From positions 1-44,292 of the forward strand of contig JAIXQY010000157.1 in NCBI GenBank assembly GCA_027485485.1: a stretch of DNA of 44,292 bases. Reading direction: 5' to 3'. Numbering within the stretch: the first letter of the stretch is position 1; every line of letters begins with the position of its first letter. Shown here in pieces: positions 10,070 to 20,744 of the stretch. The notes beneath the pieces are model-generated. The model made no database searches. It was not told the origin of the DNA and saw only the letters and a list, made by a program, of their open reading frames with translations. This stretch comes from Sphingomonadales bacterium. Lineage in GTDB: Bacteria; Pseudomonadota; Alphaproteobacteria; Sphingomonadales; Sphingomonadaceae. The translations under genes were made by a program, and so were the position numbers.

Positions 10070-11139
10070 CGCTTGCGCAGGGCGAGTACGGGCGCTTCGA
10101 TCAGATGCCACGAGGCGGCCGCCAGCAGGGTGACCGGCAGGAAGCCGACCAGCAGCAGTTGCCACCACTGATCAAAGCCAAGAAAATGCTGGATCGTCTG
10201 CAGCACCGGGAAATGCCAGAGATAGACGCCATAGCTGTAATCACCGCCACGATACAGGCGCGGCACCGGCAATTTCTGCAGCCCGGCCCAGGCCACGAGA
10301 TAGGCCGATGGCACGATCATCAGCAGGATCTTCAGCGGAGCCTCGTGCCAGTGGCGACCATCCAGCAGCAGTGAACCGGCCATGATCAGCAGCACACAGG
10401 CGGCGGCGATGCCACCGTGCCAGGGAAGGCGGTGGCGGAACATCCAGATGGTCGCGCCGCCCAGGAAATAGGGATAGAGCAGGCCACCCGCGCCAAAGAT
10501 CTGGCCAACCAGCTTGCCGGCACACCCGGGCAGCGACAGATCCATCGCAGCCAGCACCACCCAGGCCCCGGCCCACCCCAGCGCCAGCACCGGCACCATC
10601 CAGGCGCGCCGGGCAATGCCGCAGGCGACCATGATCGCCATCATCACATAACAGCCGATTTCCCAGCGCACCGTCCACAACGACCCATTGACGACATCGG
10701 GATAGACATTGCCCGCAAACACGCCGGGAAGCCGATATTCCACCAGCGCCGCCAGGTTGCGGGCATGCCGCCAAAAGCCCGGATCGCTGAAATAGTCAGC
10801 CAGCGGCAGGCTGGTGGCGAGCGGCCCGGCCACCAGCATGGCAAAGGCCGTGACCGCAAACAGCGCCGGCAGGATGCGCGCGCCGCGGTTGAGCAGATAA
10901 TCCTTCAACGGCAGGCGCAGCGCCGACGCCGTCACCAGAAAGCCCGACAGGGTGAAGAACATCGGCACCATCAGGCTGAACGGCAGCCACACCGGGCTGG
11001 CCAAGCCGGCTTCGATGCCGCCGGTGGTGAGCGCGATGCAGTGCCAGACCATCACCTCATAGCACAGAACCAGCCGGACCAGATCAAAGCCCGGCCCAAA
11101 GCCGCCGACGGCATCGAGCCGATCCTGAAATGTCTGCAT
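10051..11139 (-). CDS. Acyltransferase 3 family membrane protein
   Basis: FDLVRLVLCYEVMVWHC N-terminal motif, about ten hydrophobic segments. Confidence 0.88.
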   Translation of the reverse strand: MQTFQDRLDAVGGFGPGFDLVRLVLCYEVMVWHCIALTTGGIEAGLASPVWLPFSLMVPMFFTLSGFLVTASALRLPLKDYLLNRGARILPALFAVTAFAMLVAGPLATSLPLADYFSDPGFWRHARNLAALVEYRLPGVFAGNVYPDVVNGSLWTVRWEIGCYVMMAIMVACGIARRAWMVPVLALGWAGAWVVLAAMDLSLPGCAGKLVGQIFGAGGLLYPYFLGGATIWMFRHRLPWHGGIAAACVLLIMAGSLLLDGRHWHEAPLKILLMIVPSAYLVAWAGLQKLPVPRLYRGGDYSYGVYLWHFPVLQTIQHFLGFDQWWQLLLVGFLPVTLLAAASWHLIEAPVLALRKRQARRA

Positions 11140-11266
11140 GCCATGCTGCCCCTGAAACCCCGGCCGGTATAGAAATGGCTCTTCACGCTGTCCAGCGCGG
11201 CACCCCTTATTTCCCCTGTCAACATCACCTACTGGCGGCCGCAGCCGGCGCTGCTATGATGGAGGC

Positions 11267-12445
11267 ATGTTTCTGACCTTCCTTGAAGAGCTTCGCGCCG
11301 CGAAAATCCCGGCTTCCATGAAGGAGCATCTGATCCTGCTGGAAGCGCTGAAGAGTGACGCGATCGATTTTTCGATCACCGATTTCTATTATCTGGCGCG
11401 CGCCACCTATGTGAAGGACGAAGGCCTGCTCGACCGGTTCGACATGGTGTTTGGCAAGGTCTTCAAGGGCTTGGAGCCAACGCTTGAGACCGGCGAGACG
11501 GAGATTCCGGCCGAGTGGCTCAAGGCGCTGGCCGAGATGAACCTGACCGAGGAAGAGCGCGCCGAGCTGGAAAAAATGGGCTGGGACAAGCTCATGGAAA
11601 CACTCCAGAAACGGCTGGAGGAACAGAAGAAGCGCCATGAAGGCGGGAACAAGTGGATCGGCACGGCGGGCAAATCGCCGTTCGGAGCCCAGGGCGACAA
11701 TCCCGAAGGCGTGCGCATCGGCCAGAAGGATGGCCGCAAGCAGAGCGCGGTGAAAGTCTGGGACAAGCGCGAGTTCAAGAATCTCGATGGCACCGTCGAA
11801 CTGGGCACCCGCAACATCAAGGTGGCGCTGCGCCGCTTGCGCCGCTTTGCCCGCGAAGGCGCGGCCGATGAGCTTGATCTGGATTCCACCATCCGCGGCA
11901 CCGCCAAGCAGGGCTGGCTCGATATCGTCATGCGCCCGGAACGGCACAATGCGGTGAAGCTGCTGCTGATGCTGGATGTCGGCGGTTCGATGGACCCCTA
12001 TATCAAGCTGTGCGAGGAGCTGTTCTCGGCGGCGAAATCCGAATTCAAGCATCTGGAATTCTTCTATTTCCACAACTGCCCCTATGAGGCGGTGTGGAAA
12101 GACAACAAGCGCCGCTGGACCGAGCGCACCCCGATGATGGATGTGCTCCACAAATTCCCGCATGATTACAAGCTGGTGTTCGTTGGCGACGCATCGATGA
12201 GCCCTTATGAGATCACCTATGCCGGCGGCAGCACCGAACATTGGAACGAGGAACCCGGTGAGGCCTGGCTGCGCCGGATGACCGATGTGTATCACAGCTC
12301 GGTCTGGCTCAACCCGATCCCCGAGAAGCATTGGGACAATGGCCAGTCGATCCGCATGATCCGGGAGATCATGAACAACCGCATGTTCCCGCTCACCCTC
12401 GATGGTCTGGATCGCGGGATGCGCGAGTTGAGCCGCAAGAAATGA
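11267..12445 (+). CDS. CoxE-like VWA domain protein
   Basis: LLLMLDVGGSMDPY MIDAS-like motif; MFLTFLEELRAAKIPASMKEHLILLEAL N-terminus typical of MoxR-associated VWA proteins. Confidence 0.92.
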   Translation: MFLTFLEELRAAKIPASMKEHLILLEALKSDAIDFSITDFYYLARATYVKDEGLLDRFDMVFGKVFKGLEPTLETGETEIPAEWLKALAEMNLTEEERAELEKMGWDKLMETLQKRLEEQKKRHEGGNKWIGTAGKSPFGAQGDNPEGVRIGQKDGRKQSAVKVWDKREFKNLDGTVELGTRNIKVALRRLRRFAREGAADELDLDSTIRGTAKQGWLDIVMRPERHNAVKLLLMLDVGGSMDPYIKLCEELFSAAKSEFKHLEFFYFHNCPYEAVWKDNKRRWTERTPMMDVLHKFPHDYKLVFVGDASMSPYEITYAGGSTEHWNEEPGEAWLRRMTDVYHSSVWLNPIPEKHWDNGQSIRMIREIMNNRMFPLTLDGLDRGMRELSRKK

Positions 12446-12502
12446 GCCGCTGAAAGCTGGTCAGGCCAAGCCGCCGCATTCAGCATCCTCTCGCGCAACA
12501 AA

Positions 12503-12528
12503 AAAGGGCGGCCCTCAGGCCGCCCTTT
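12503..12528. terminator. Bidirectional intrinsic terminator
   Basis: Perfect 11-bp stem AAAGGGCGGCC-CTCA-GGCCGCCCTTT between two convergent genes (ends 12445 and 12559), A/T runs at the stem base. Confidence 0.85.
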
Positions 12529-12558
12529 CCCGTTTGCCGTCTGGCGCTTTCGCGCGGA

Positions 12559-14001
12559 TCAGTGCCCGCCGCCGTTCAGCGCCTTGACGATATTTTCCAC
12601 CATCTTCTTGGCATCCGCCAGCAACATCATGGTGTTGTCGGCATAGAACACTGGGTTGTCGACGCCGGCATAGCCCACGCCGCCCATCGAGCGCTTGATG
12701 AACAGCACGGTCTTGGCCTTTTCCACGTCCAGGATCGGCATGCCATAGATGGGCGAGGTCTTGTCGGTCTTGGCGAGCGGGTTGGTCACGTCGTTGGCCC
12801 CGATGACGAAGGCCACGTCGCATTGGCCGAACTCGCTGTTGATGTCTTCCAGTTCGAACACTTCGTCATAAGGCACATTGGCTTCGGCCAGCAGCACGTT
12901 CATGTGGCCGGGCATGCGGCCAGCCACCGGGTGGATGGCATATTTGACGCTCACGCCTTCCTTCTTCAGCAGCTCACCCATTTCGCGCAGCGCGTGCTGG
13001 GCTTGGGACACCGCCATGCCGTAACCCGGCACGATGATGACGCTTTCGGCATTTTGCATGATGAAGGCCGCATCGTCGGCCGAACCGGCCTTGTAGCTCT
13101 TGGCCGGGCCAGAGGCCTTGGCACCACCAGCATCAGCCTCGGCGCCAAAGCCGCCGGCGATCACGCTGATGAAGCTGCGGTTCATGGCGCGGCACATGAT
13201 GTACGAAAGGATGGCGCCCGAAGAGCCTACCAGCGCGCCGGTGATGATCATCGCAGTGTTCTGCAGGGTGAAGCCCATCGCCGCGGCCGCCCAACCCGAA
13301 TAGCTGTTGAGCATCGAGATGACGACCGGCATGTCCGCCCCGCCGATCGGGATGATCAGCGTGACACCGATCAGGAACGACAGGCCCAGGATGATCCACA
13401 GCAGCGGGCCCTGGCCGGCAGCAGCGGTTGCATCGATGGCGAAAAAGGCGGTTAGGCCGAGAATGCCGGCCAGCACGCCCAGGTTCAGCACATGGCGGCC
13501 CGGCAGCAGGATCGGGGAGCCTGACATGCGGCCCGACAATTTCAGGAAGGCGATGATCGAGCCCGAGAAGGTGATGGCGCCGATGGCGATGCCCAGGCCC
13601 ATTTCGACGCGGGACACGGCAAGGATCGAGCCTTCGGCATCCACAATGCCAAAGGCGGCCGGGTTGAGATAGGCGGCGCAACCGACGAGCACGGCGGCCA
13701 TGCCAACCAGGCTGTGGAAGCCGGCGACCAGTTCGGGCATCGCCGTCATCTGGATGCGCTGGGCAATCACCCAGCCAATGCCGCCGCCGATGGCGATGGC
13801 ACCGATGATCAGCGGCAAGCCGGTTGGGTGCAGCACCAGCGTGGTGCCAACCGCCAGCGCCATGCCGATCATGCCATTGCGGTTGCCCGCCTGGGACGAT
13901 TCTGGCGAGGACAGCCCACGCAGGGCGAGGATGAAGAGAACGCCAGCGGCGAGATAGGCCAGAACGGCCCAGGCCGGGGTGGCAGCGACTGCATGTTCCA
14001 T
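12559..14001 (-). CDS. pntB: NAD(P)(+) transhydrogenase beta subunit
   Basis: Characteristic membrane segments and C-terminal NADP domain (VIIVPGYGMAVSQAQHALREM...ANVPYDEVFELEDINSEF). ORF-track start at 14139 overlaps pntAB; ATG at 14001 preferred. Confidence 0.96.
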   Translation of the reverse strand: MEHAVAATPAWAVLAYLAAGVLFILALRGLSSPESSQAGNRNGMIGMALAVGTTLVLHPTGLPLIIGAIAIGGGIGWVIAQRIQMTAMPELVAGFHSLVGMAAVLVGCAAYLNPAAFGIVDAEGSILAVSRVEMGLGIAIGAITFSGSIIAFLKLSGRMSGSPILLPGRHVLNLGVLAGILGLTAFFAIDATAAAGQGPLLWIILGLSFLIGVTLIIPIGGADMPVVISMLNSYSGWAAAAMGFTLQNTAMIITGALVGSSGAILSYIMCRAMNRSFISVIAGGFGAEADAGGAKASGPAKSYKAGSADDAAFIMQNAESVIIVPGYGMAVSQAQHALREMGELLKKEGVSVKYAIHPVAGRMPGHMNVLLAEANVPYDEVFELEDINSEFGQCDVAFVIGANDVTNPLAKTDKTSPIYGMPILDVEKAKTVLFIKRSMGGVGYAGVDNPVFYADNTMMLLADAKKMVENIVKALNGGGH

Positions 14002-14018
14002 GGATTCTGCCCCTGCCC

Positions 14019-14330
14019 TTACTTCGAAGCCGCCGGCTTCTTTTCTTTTTTCTTGTACATGGCGAGCATGCGGCGCGTGACGGCGAAGCCGCCAAAGATG
14101 TTCACGCTGGCCAGCACGACGCCGAGCAGGCCCAGCCACATCGACAGGCCACCGCCTTCAGTGATGGCACCCGCCGCGGCCGCGATCAGCGCGCCGACGA
14201 TGATCACCGATGAAATGGCGTTGGTGACGGCCATCAACGGCGTGTGCAGCGCCGGGGTGACCGACCACACGACATAATAGCCGACGAACACCGCCAGCAC
14301 GAAAATCGACAGGATCGACAGGAAATCCAT
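14019..14330 (-). CDS. pntAB: NAD(P) transhydrogenase alpha subunit part 2 (membrane)
   Basis: 103 aa, VVWSVTPALHTPLMAVTNAISSVIIVGAL transmembrane signature. Confidence 0.95.
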   Translation of the reverse strand: MDFLSILSIFVLAVFVGYYVVWSVTPALHTPLMAVTNAISSVIIVGALIAAAAGAITEGGGLSMWLGLLGVVLASVNIFGGFAVTRRMLAMYKKKEKKPAASK

Positions 14331-14342
14331 CTGACTTGCCCC

Positions 14343-15470
14343 TTAACCCAGCAGCCGTTCGTGGACGATCTTGCCGCCCTCGGTCAGCTTGATGCCCTTC
14401 ACGATATCATCATCGGCGGGCCATTCGGCAGACTTGGCCTCCTTGTTCCAGAAGGCCGAGATCATGTTGAAGAAATTGCGGCTGAACAGGGCCGACGCAT
14501 CGGGCGCGACGCGGCTGGCCGGGTTCGAATGCCCGATGATCTTCACGCCATGACGCTCGACAATCTGGCCGGCCACGGCACCTTCGACGTTGCCGCCGCT
14601 GTCCACCGCCAGATCGACCACAACGCTGCCCGGCCGCATGGAGGCAAGCTGCGCATCGGTGATCAGGCGCGGTGCTGGCCGGCCCGGGATCAACGCGGTG
14701 GTGATGACGATATCCTGCTTGGCGATATGGGCCGACACCAGCTCGGCCTGCGCCGCCTTGTACTCGTCGCTCATCTCGGTGGCATAACCGCCAGCGCCTT
14801 CGCCGGAAATCCCGGCAACCTTCTCGACGAAGATCGCCTTGGCGCCCAGCGATTCAATCTGTTCCTTGGTGGCCGAGCGCACATCGGTGGCCGACACGAT
14901 CGCCCCCAGGCGGCGGGCGGTGGCAATGGCCTGCAGGCCGGCGACACCCACACCCATGATGAAGGCGCGGGCGGCCGAAATGGTGCCCGCCGCCGTCATC
15001 ATCATCGGAAAGGCGCGGCCATAGGCTTCGCCGGCGTCGATCACCGCCTTGTATCCGGCCAGGTTGGACTGGCTGGACAGCACGTCCATCGATTGGGCGC
15101 GCGTGGTGCGCGGCATGAATTCCATGGCATAGGTGATCAAGCCAGCCCCGGCATAGGCCTCGATCTTGGCGCGATCGTTGAACGGGGACATGATGGCCGC
15201 CACGATGGTGCCGCTGGCAATGCCGGGCAGATCGGCCAGCTGCGGCGCCTGGATGCCCAGCACCATCTGCGCACCGGCAATCACTTCGGCGCGGCCGTCC
15301 ACGATCGCGCCGGCCGCTTCATAATCGGCATCGGCGATGCGCGCACCGGCACCGGCGCCGCGCTCCACCGCGACACTGGCGCCCAGCGCGATCAGCTTCT
15401 TCACCGTTTCCGGCGTTGCCCCGACACGGCTTTCGTTGGCCGCAATTTCCTTCAGCACCGCAAATTTCAT
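14343..15470 (-). CDS. pntAA: NAD(P) transhydrogenase alpha subunit part 1
   Basis: MKFAVLKEIAANESRVGATPETVKKLIALGA; alanine dehydrogenase/PNT domains. Confidence 0.96.
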   Translation of the reverse strand: MKFAVLKEIAANESRVGATPETVKKLIALGASVAVERGAGAGARIADADYEAAGAIVDGRAEVIAGAQMVLGIQAPQLADLPGIASGTIVAAIMSPFNDRAKIEAYAGAGLITYAMEFMPRTTRAQSMDVLSSQSNLAGYKAVIDAGEAYGRAFPMMMTAAGTISAARAFIMGVGVAGLQAIATARRLGAIVSATDVRSATKEQIESLGAKAIFVEKVAGISGEGAGGYATEMSDEYKAAQAELVSAHIAKQDIVITTALIPGRPAPRLITDAQLASMRPGSVVVDLAVDSGGNVEGAVAGQIVERHGVKIIGHSNPASRVAPDASALFSRNFFNMISAFWNKEAKSAEWPADDDIVKGIKLTEGGKIVHERLLG

Positions 15471-15492
15471 GGCCGCCCCCTGCCTACGTCAA

Positions 15493-15618
15493 TCAGACCA
15501 GGAACACATACAGCGCCAGCACCACGGCAACGACAAAGATCGTTCCCCACTTGGTGGCGGCGGTGAAGCCCGAATAGGTCGACTTGTGACCGTCCATCGG
15601 ATGATTGTTGCTGGCCAT
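15493..15618 (-). CDS. aa3-type cytochrome c oxidase subunit IV (41 aa)
   Basis: Manually translated: MASNNHPMDGHKSTYSGFTAATKWGTIFVVAVVLALYVFLV*. Single TM helix with the family's N-terminal pattern; absent from ORF track (below cutoff); 22 bp before pntAA. Confidence 0.88.
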   Translation of the reverse strand: MASNNHPMDGHKSTYSGFTAATKWGTIFVVAVVLALYVFLV

Positions 15619-15723
15619 GGCTGGCGTAACCCTCAAAAATTGCGTTTCCACGTTGCACTGCCGCAAAGGCTGTGGCTCGCCTGTTAGCAGAGTATTCGGC
15701 GCTGTGAAGGGGCTGCGGCCCTG

Positions 15724-16716
15724 TCAGGGCAGACAGGGATGCGCCGCGGCCCAGAGTTTCAGGGCCTGAACGGTTTCGGGCACATCATGCACGCGCAGCA
15801 TCTGCACCCCGGCATTGGCCCCGGCCAACGCAATGGCGAGGCTGCCGGGCAGGCGCGCTTCCACCGGTTCATCGGCAGAGACCTTGCCAATCAACGACTT
15901 GCGGCTGGCACCCAGCAGGATGGGCACACCCAGCCCGTGCAGCAGCGCCAGCCCCTTCAGCAGGGCCAGATTGTGCACCAGCCCCTTGCCAAAGCCGATG
16001 CCGGGATCGGCGATGATGGCGTCCAGCGCCACGCCGCCGGCCTGAACTGCGGCAATCCGTCCCTCCAGCCAGTCGAACACATCCAGCAGCGCATCATCAT
16101 AGTGCGGGGCCTGCTGCATGGTTTCCGGCGTGCCCTGGTGGTGCATCAACACCACCGGCGCACCGCTGCCCGCCACCAGCGCCAGCGCGGCCGGATCATG
16201 GCCAAGCGCGCTGACATCGTTGACCAGCATCGCACCGGCCGCCAGGGCTTCGCGCATCACCCCAGCCTTGCGCGTGTCGATCGACCAAGCCAGACCGGCA
16301 AGCGCCGGAAACAGGCCAGCCAAACGGGCCAATTCGTCACCCACACTCAGTTCGGCGGCACCGGGGCGGGTGGATTCGCCACCAACATCGATCAAATGGG
16401 CACCATCGGCCAGCATCTGCCGCGCCGCCGCACCGGCCGTGGCGCTGTCCGCATGACGCCCGCCGTCCGAAAAACTGTCAGGCGTGACGTTCAATATGCC
16501 CATCACCAGCGGCATCTGGCCCGCGCCCAGACGCCCCAGCAGCCGCCGTGGCCGGATGAGCCGCTCCAGCCAGTCCGCCGGCACTGCGTCAGCCGCGATC
16601 ACGCCTTCGCTGCCGGCCCTGGTGAGCACTTCGGCGCGCGCAAAGGAAAAGGGGCCGCCGGCCAGCGGCAGCCCCTCTCCTTGCGTGATTATCGGGCGAT
16701 AATAACGTCTTACCAC
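15724..16716 (-). CDS. folP: Dihydropteroate synthase
   Basis: MGILNVTPDSFSDGGRH, VGGESTRPGA, NDVSALG, DPGIGFGKG. GTG start overlapping the upstream stop. Confidence 0.95.
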   Translation of the reverse strand: MVRRYYRPIITQGEGLPLAGGPFSFARAEVLTRAGSEGVIAADAVPADWLERLIRPRRLLGRLGAGQMPLVMGILNVTPDSFSDGGRHADSATAGAAARQMLADGAHLIDVGGESTRPGAAELSVGDELARLAGLFPALAGLAWSIDTRKAGVMREALAAGAMLVNDVSALGHDPAALALVAGSGAPVVLMHHQGTPETMQQAPHYDDALLDVFDWLEGRIAAVQAGGVALDAIIADPGIGFGKGLVHNLALLKGLALLHGLGVPILLGASRKSLIGKVSADEPVEARLPGSLAIALAGANAGVQMLRVHDVPETVQALKLWAAAHPCLP

Positions 16717-18740
16717 ACCTTGATCCGCTGTTCCGGCGCCAGATACAGCTTCTCGCCCGGCTTAACATCGAAGGCCTTGTACCAGGCGTCAAGGTTGCGC
16801 ACGACATAGGGCCGGAAGTGGCTGGCGGTGTGCGGATCGGTGATCAACTGCTGTTGCAGGGCCGCATCGCGATACTTGGTGCGCCAGCTTTGCGCAAAGC
16901 CCAGGAAGAAGCGCTGATCGCCGGTGTAGCCGTTGATCTTCTTGGCTTTCTTGCCCTTCAGGCTGCGCTGGTAGGCATCATAGGCGATGGTCACACCAGC
17001 CAGATCGGCCATATTCTCGCCCAGGGTCAGCTCGCCGTTGATCTTCTTGCCCGGCAACGGTTCATAGGCGGCATATTGCGCCACCACCTTGTCGGTGCCG
17101 GCCTTGAAGCGGGTCACGTCCTCCGCGGTCCACCATTCGGCAAGCCGGCCGGTCTTGTCATATTTGCGGCCCTGATCGTCGAAATGGTGTGTGATTTCAT
17201 GGCCAATCACCCCGCCGATCGCGCCATAATTGATGGCATCATCGGCATTGGGATCGAAGAACGGCGCCTGCAGGATGGCCGCCGGGAACACGATTTCGTT
17301 CCAGGTCGGGTTGGCATACGCGTTCACCGTCATCGGCGTCATGAACCACTCGCTGCGGTCAACTGGCTTGCTGAGCTTGGACACCGCATCCTTGAACTGG
17401 AATTCGGCGACGCGGCGCATGTTGCCGCCCAGATCGCCGCGCACGATGGTGAGCGCGCTGTAATCCTTCCACTTGTCAGGATAGCCGATCTTGGGCGTGA
17501 ACGCGGCCAGCTTTTCGCGGGCGGCAGCGCGGGTCTTCGGGTCCATCCACGCCAGCTTGTCGAGCCGGGCATCGAGCGCGGCGATGATGTTGGTCACCAG
17601 TTCGTCGATCTTGGCCTTGGCTGCCGGCGGGAAATACTCGGTGACATAAAGCTTGCCGATCGCCTCGCCGAGAACGCCCGAGGTCATGTCCACCCCGCGC
17701 TTCCAGCGCGGTGCCTGCTGCGGCTGGCCGCCCAGCGTCTTGCTGTACATTTCGAAATTGGCATCAACGAAGGCCTTGGGCAGGCCGGGCGCCGCGTCCC
17801 TGATGGCGAGGAAGGTCAGATAATCCTTCAACACCGTCAGATCGGTGGCACCAATGATCTTGGTGATGCCTTCCAGCGCGCTGGGGGTGGAGATGATTAC
17901 TTCGCCCTGCACCGGAATGGTGGAACCGGCGATGAAACGGCCCCAATCGAGGCCCGGGAAACGGGTGGCCATGTCGGCCACCGGAACCGGGTTATAGGTC
18001 TTCTCAGCCTGGCGGCGCTCAACCCGGGTCCAATGGGTGCGGGCGATTTCGGTTTCCAGCGCGAAGATCGCATCGGCCCGCGCGGCGGCATTGTCGTAAC
18101 CGGCGAGAGTGAACAGCGTGGCGATATAGGCCTTGTACTTGGCGCGGGCGGCAACGAAGTTCGGGTTCTTGTCGTCAAGGTAATAATCCCGGTCCGGCAG
18201 GCCCAGGCCACCCTGCCCGCCTTGCACGATGAAACGATCCGGGTTCTTGCGATCCGGGCCAACGCCCATGCCGATCGGCCCGCCTACACCCAGGCGCAGA
18301 TTGCGGCCCATGGCTTCGGCCAGATCGGCCTTGGTCTGGATGGCGGCGATGGCATCAAGGTCGGGCTTCAGCGGGGCGATGCCCTTGGCCTCGATGGCGG
18401 CTTCGTCCATGAAGCTGGCGAAGAAATCGCCGACCTTCTGGGCTTCGCTGCCCGGTGCACCGCCGCTGGCGGCGGCCTTTTCGATAATGGTGCGGGTGCG
18501 TTCGCGGCTGAGATCAGACAGGCCGCTCGCCATACCAAAGGCCGTCTTGTCAGCCGGGATTTCAAGCGTGGCGAAATATTTGCCGTTGGCATAGGCGACA
18601 AAATCATCGCCCGGCTTCACGCTGGTATCCATGCCGGCCATATCAAAGCCGAACGTGCCGATCTTGGGTGCAACATCGGCTGCAAAGGCCGGGGCAGCCA
18701 GCGCCAACAGGCTGGCCGAAATCAGAAACGCACGCATCAT
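16710..18740 (-). CDS. M13 family (neprilysin-like) metallopeptidase
   Basis: GHEITHHFDDQGRKYD zinc motif, ENMADLAG, signal peptide. Confidence 0.95.
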   Translation of the reverse strand: MMRAFLISASLLALAAPAFAADVAPKIGTFGFDMAGMDTSVKPGDDFVAYANGKYFATLEIPADKTAFGMASGLSDLSRERTRTIIEKAAASGGAPGSEAQKVGDFFASFMDEAAIEAKGIAPLKPDLDAIAAIQTKADLAEAMGRNLRLGVGGPIGMGVGPDRKNPDRFIVQGGQGGLGLPDRDYYLDDKNPNFVAARAKYKAYIATLFTLAGYDNAAARADAIFALETEIARTHWTRVERRQAEKTYNPVPVADMATRFPGLDWGRFIAGSTIPVQGEVIISTPSALEGITKIIGATDLTVLKDYLTFLAIRDAAPGLPKAFVDANFEMYSKTLGGQPQQAPRWKRGVDMTSGVLGEAIGKLYVTEYFPPAAKAKIDELVTNIIAALDARLDKLAWMDPKTRAAAREKLAAFTPKIGYPDKWKDYSALTIVRGDLGGNMRRVAEFQFKDAVSKLSKPVDRSEWFMTPMTVNAYANPTWNEIVFPAAILQAPFFDPNADDAINYGAIGGVIGHEITHHFDDQGRKYDKTGRLAEWWTAEDVTRFKAGTDKVVAQYAAYEPLPGKKINGELTLGENMADLAGVTIAYDAYQRSLKGKKAKKINGYTGDQRFFLGFAQSWRTKYRDAALQQQLITDPHTASHFRPYVVRNLDAWYKAFDVKPGEKLYLAPEQRIKVW

Positions 18741-18822
18741 TCACTCCCATCAATGCGGAATGGGCAGTGACCTATCGGGTTGACACAGGCCCGGCAAGGC
18801 CCGTGACAAGATTGCAAGAAGA

Positions 18823-20001
<1,179 letters not shown>

Positions 20002-20018
20002 TCAGATGAAGCAACCAT

Positions 20019-20169
20019 GATTCAAGCCCGAATCCCGGTCAAGAATCATTGTGAATCAATCAGATTCGCCGATTCGCTGCAGAACCGAATCAAACCGGGA
20101 ACGGCACCATATCTTGAGTCCCCGGCCCCCAAGCGGACTCAACCCCTTGTGGTGTGACCAAAAGGACTC
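20019..20169. promoter_or_regulatory. Cluster of ten GANTC (CcrM target) sites upstream of ccrM
   Basis: GANTC at 20019, 20030, 20043, 20053, 20063, 20071, 20087, 20116, 20136 and 20165, all between the rnhB stop and ccrM start. Confidence 0.9.
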
Positions 20170-20177
20170 ACCCGCCA

Positions 20178-20744
20178 TTATTGCGCAATCAGGCCCTTCA
20201 TCGGCTGAAAACTGCGGCGGTGGTGCGGTGTGATCCCCAAATGAAGCAGCGCGGCACGATGGCTGGCGGTGCCATAACCCTGGTTGATGGCCCAGCCATA
20301 GCCGGGGTGTTGCTGGTCCAGTTCGGCCATGATGCGATCGCGCGTCACCTTGGCCACGATGGAGGCCGCCGAGATCGCCGGTTCCAGCGCATCGCCGCCC
20401 ACGATCGCCCGCGCCGGCCAGCGCCACGGCGGTAGACGGTTGCCATCAACCAGGACCAGATCGAGCGCGAGGCCAAGCTGCTCCACGGCGCGGGTCATGG
20501 CCAGATGATTGGCCTGCAGGATATTGAGCGCATCAATCTCGGCAACGCTGGCCTGGCCAACCCCGATCAGCGCGTCACTGGCCATAAGTGCGGCGAACAG
20601 TTGCTCGCGGCGCCTGGGCGAGAGTTTCTTGCTGTCGTTGAGCCCGGGCGGAATCACATCACGCAGGACAACGGCCGCCGCCACCACAGGGCCCGCCCAA
20701 GGGCCACGCCCGGCCTCGTCAACCCCGGCAATCAGACCCGCCAT
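20178..20744 (-). CDS. rnhB: Ribonuclease HII
   Basis: IAGVDEAGRGPWAGPVVAAAV, NDSKKLSPRRRE, AASIVAKVTRD. Confidence 0.96.
   Translation of the reverse strand: MAGLIAGVDEAGRGPWAGPVVAAAVVLRDVIPPGLNDSKKLSPRRREQLFAALMASDALIGVGQASVAEIDALNILQANHLAMTRAVEQLGLALDLVLVDGNRLPPWRWPARAIVGGDALEPAISAASIVAKVTRDRIMAELDQQHPGYGWAINQGYGTASHRAALLHLGITPHHRRSFQPMKGLIAQ

Noticed and set aside
11255-11267. TATGAT as -10 box for the VWA gene
   Set aside because: Only 6 bp before the ATG with no convincing -35; would require leaderless transcription. Insufficient support.
15719-15738. Hairpin CCCTGTC-AGGGCA-GACAGGG over the folP stop as a terminator
   Set aside because: 7-bp stem but no adjacent T-tract in the transcript direction; too weak to call.
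16818-18770. 650-aa plus-strand ORF
   Set aside because: Antisense shadow of the M13 peptidase, which has clear zinc motifs.
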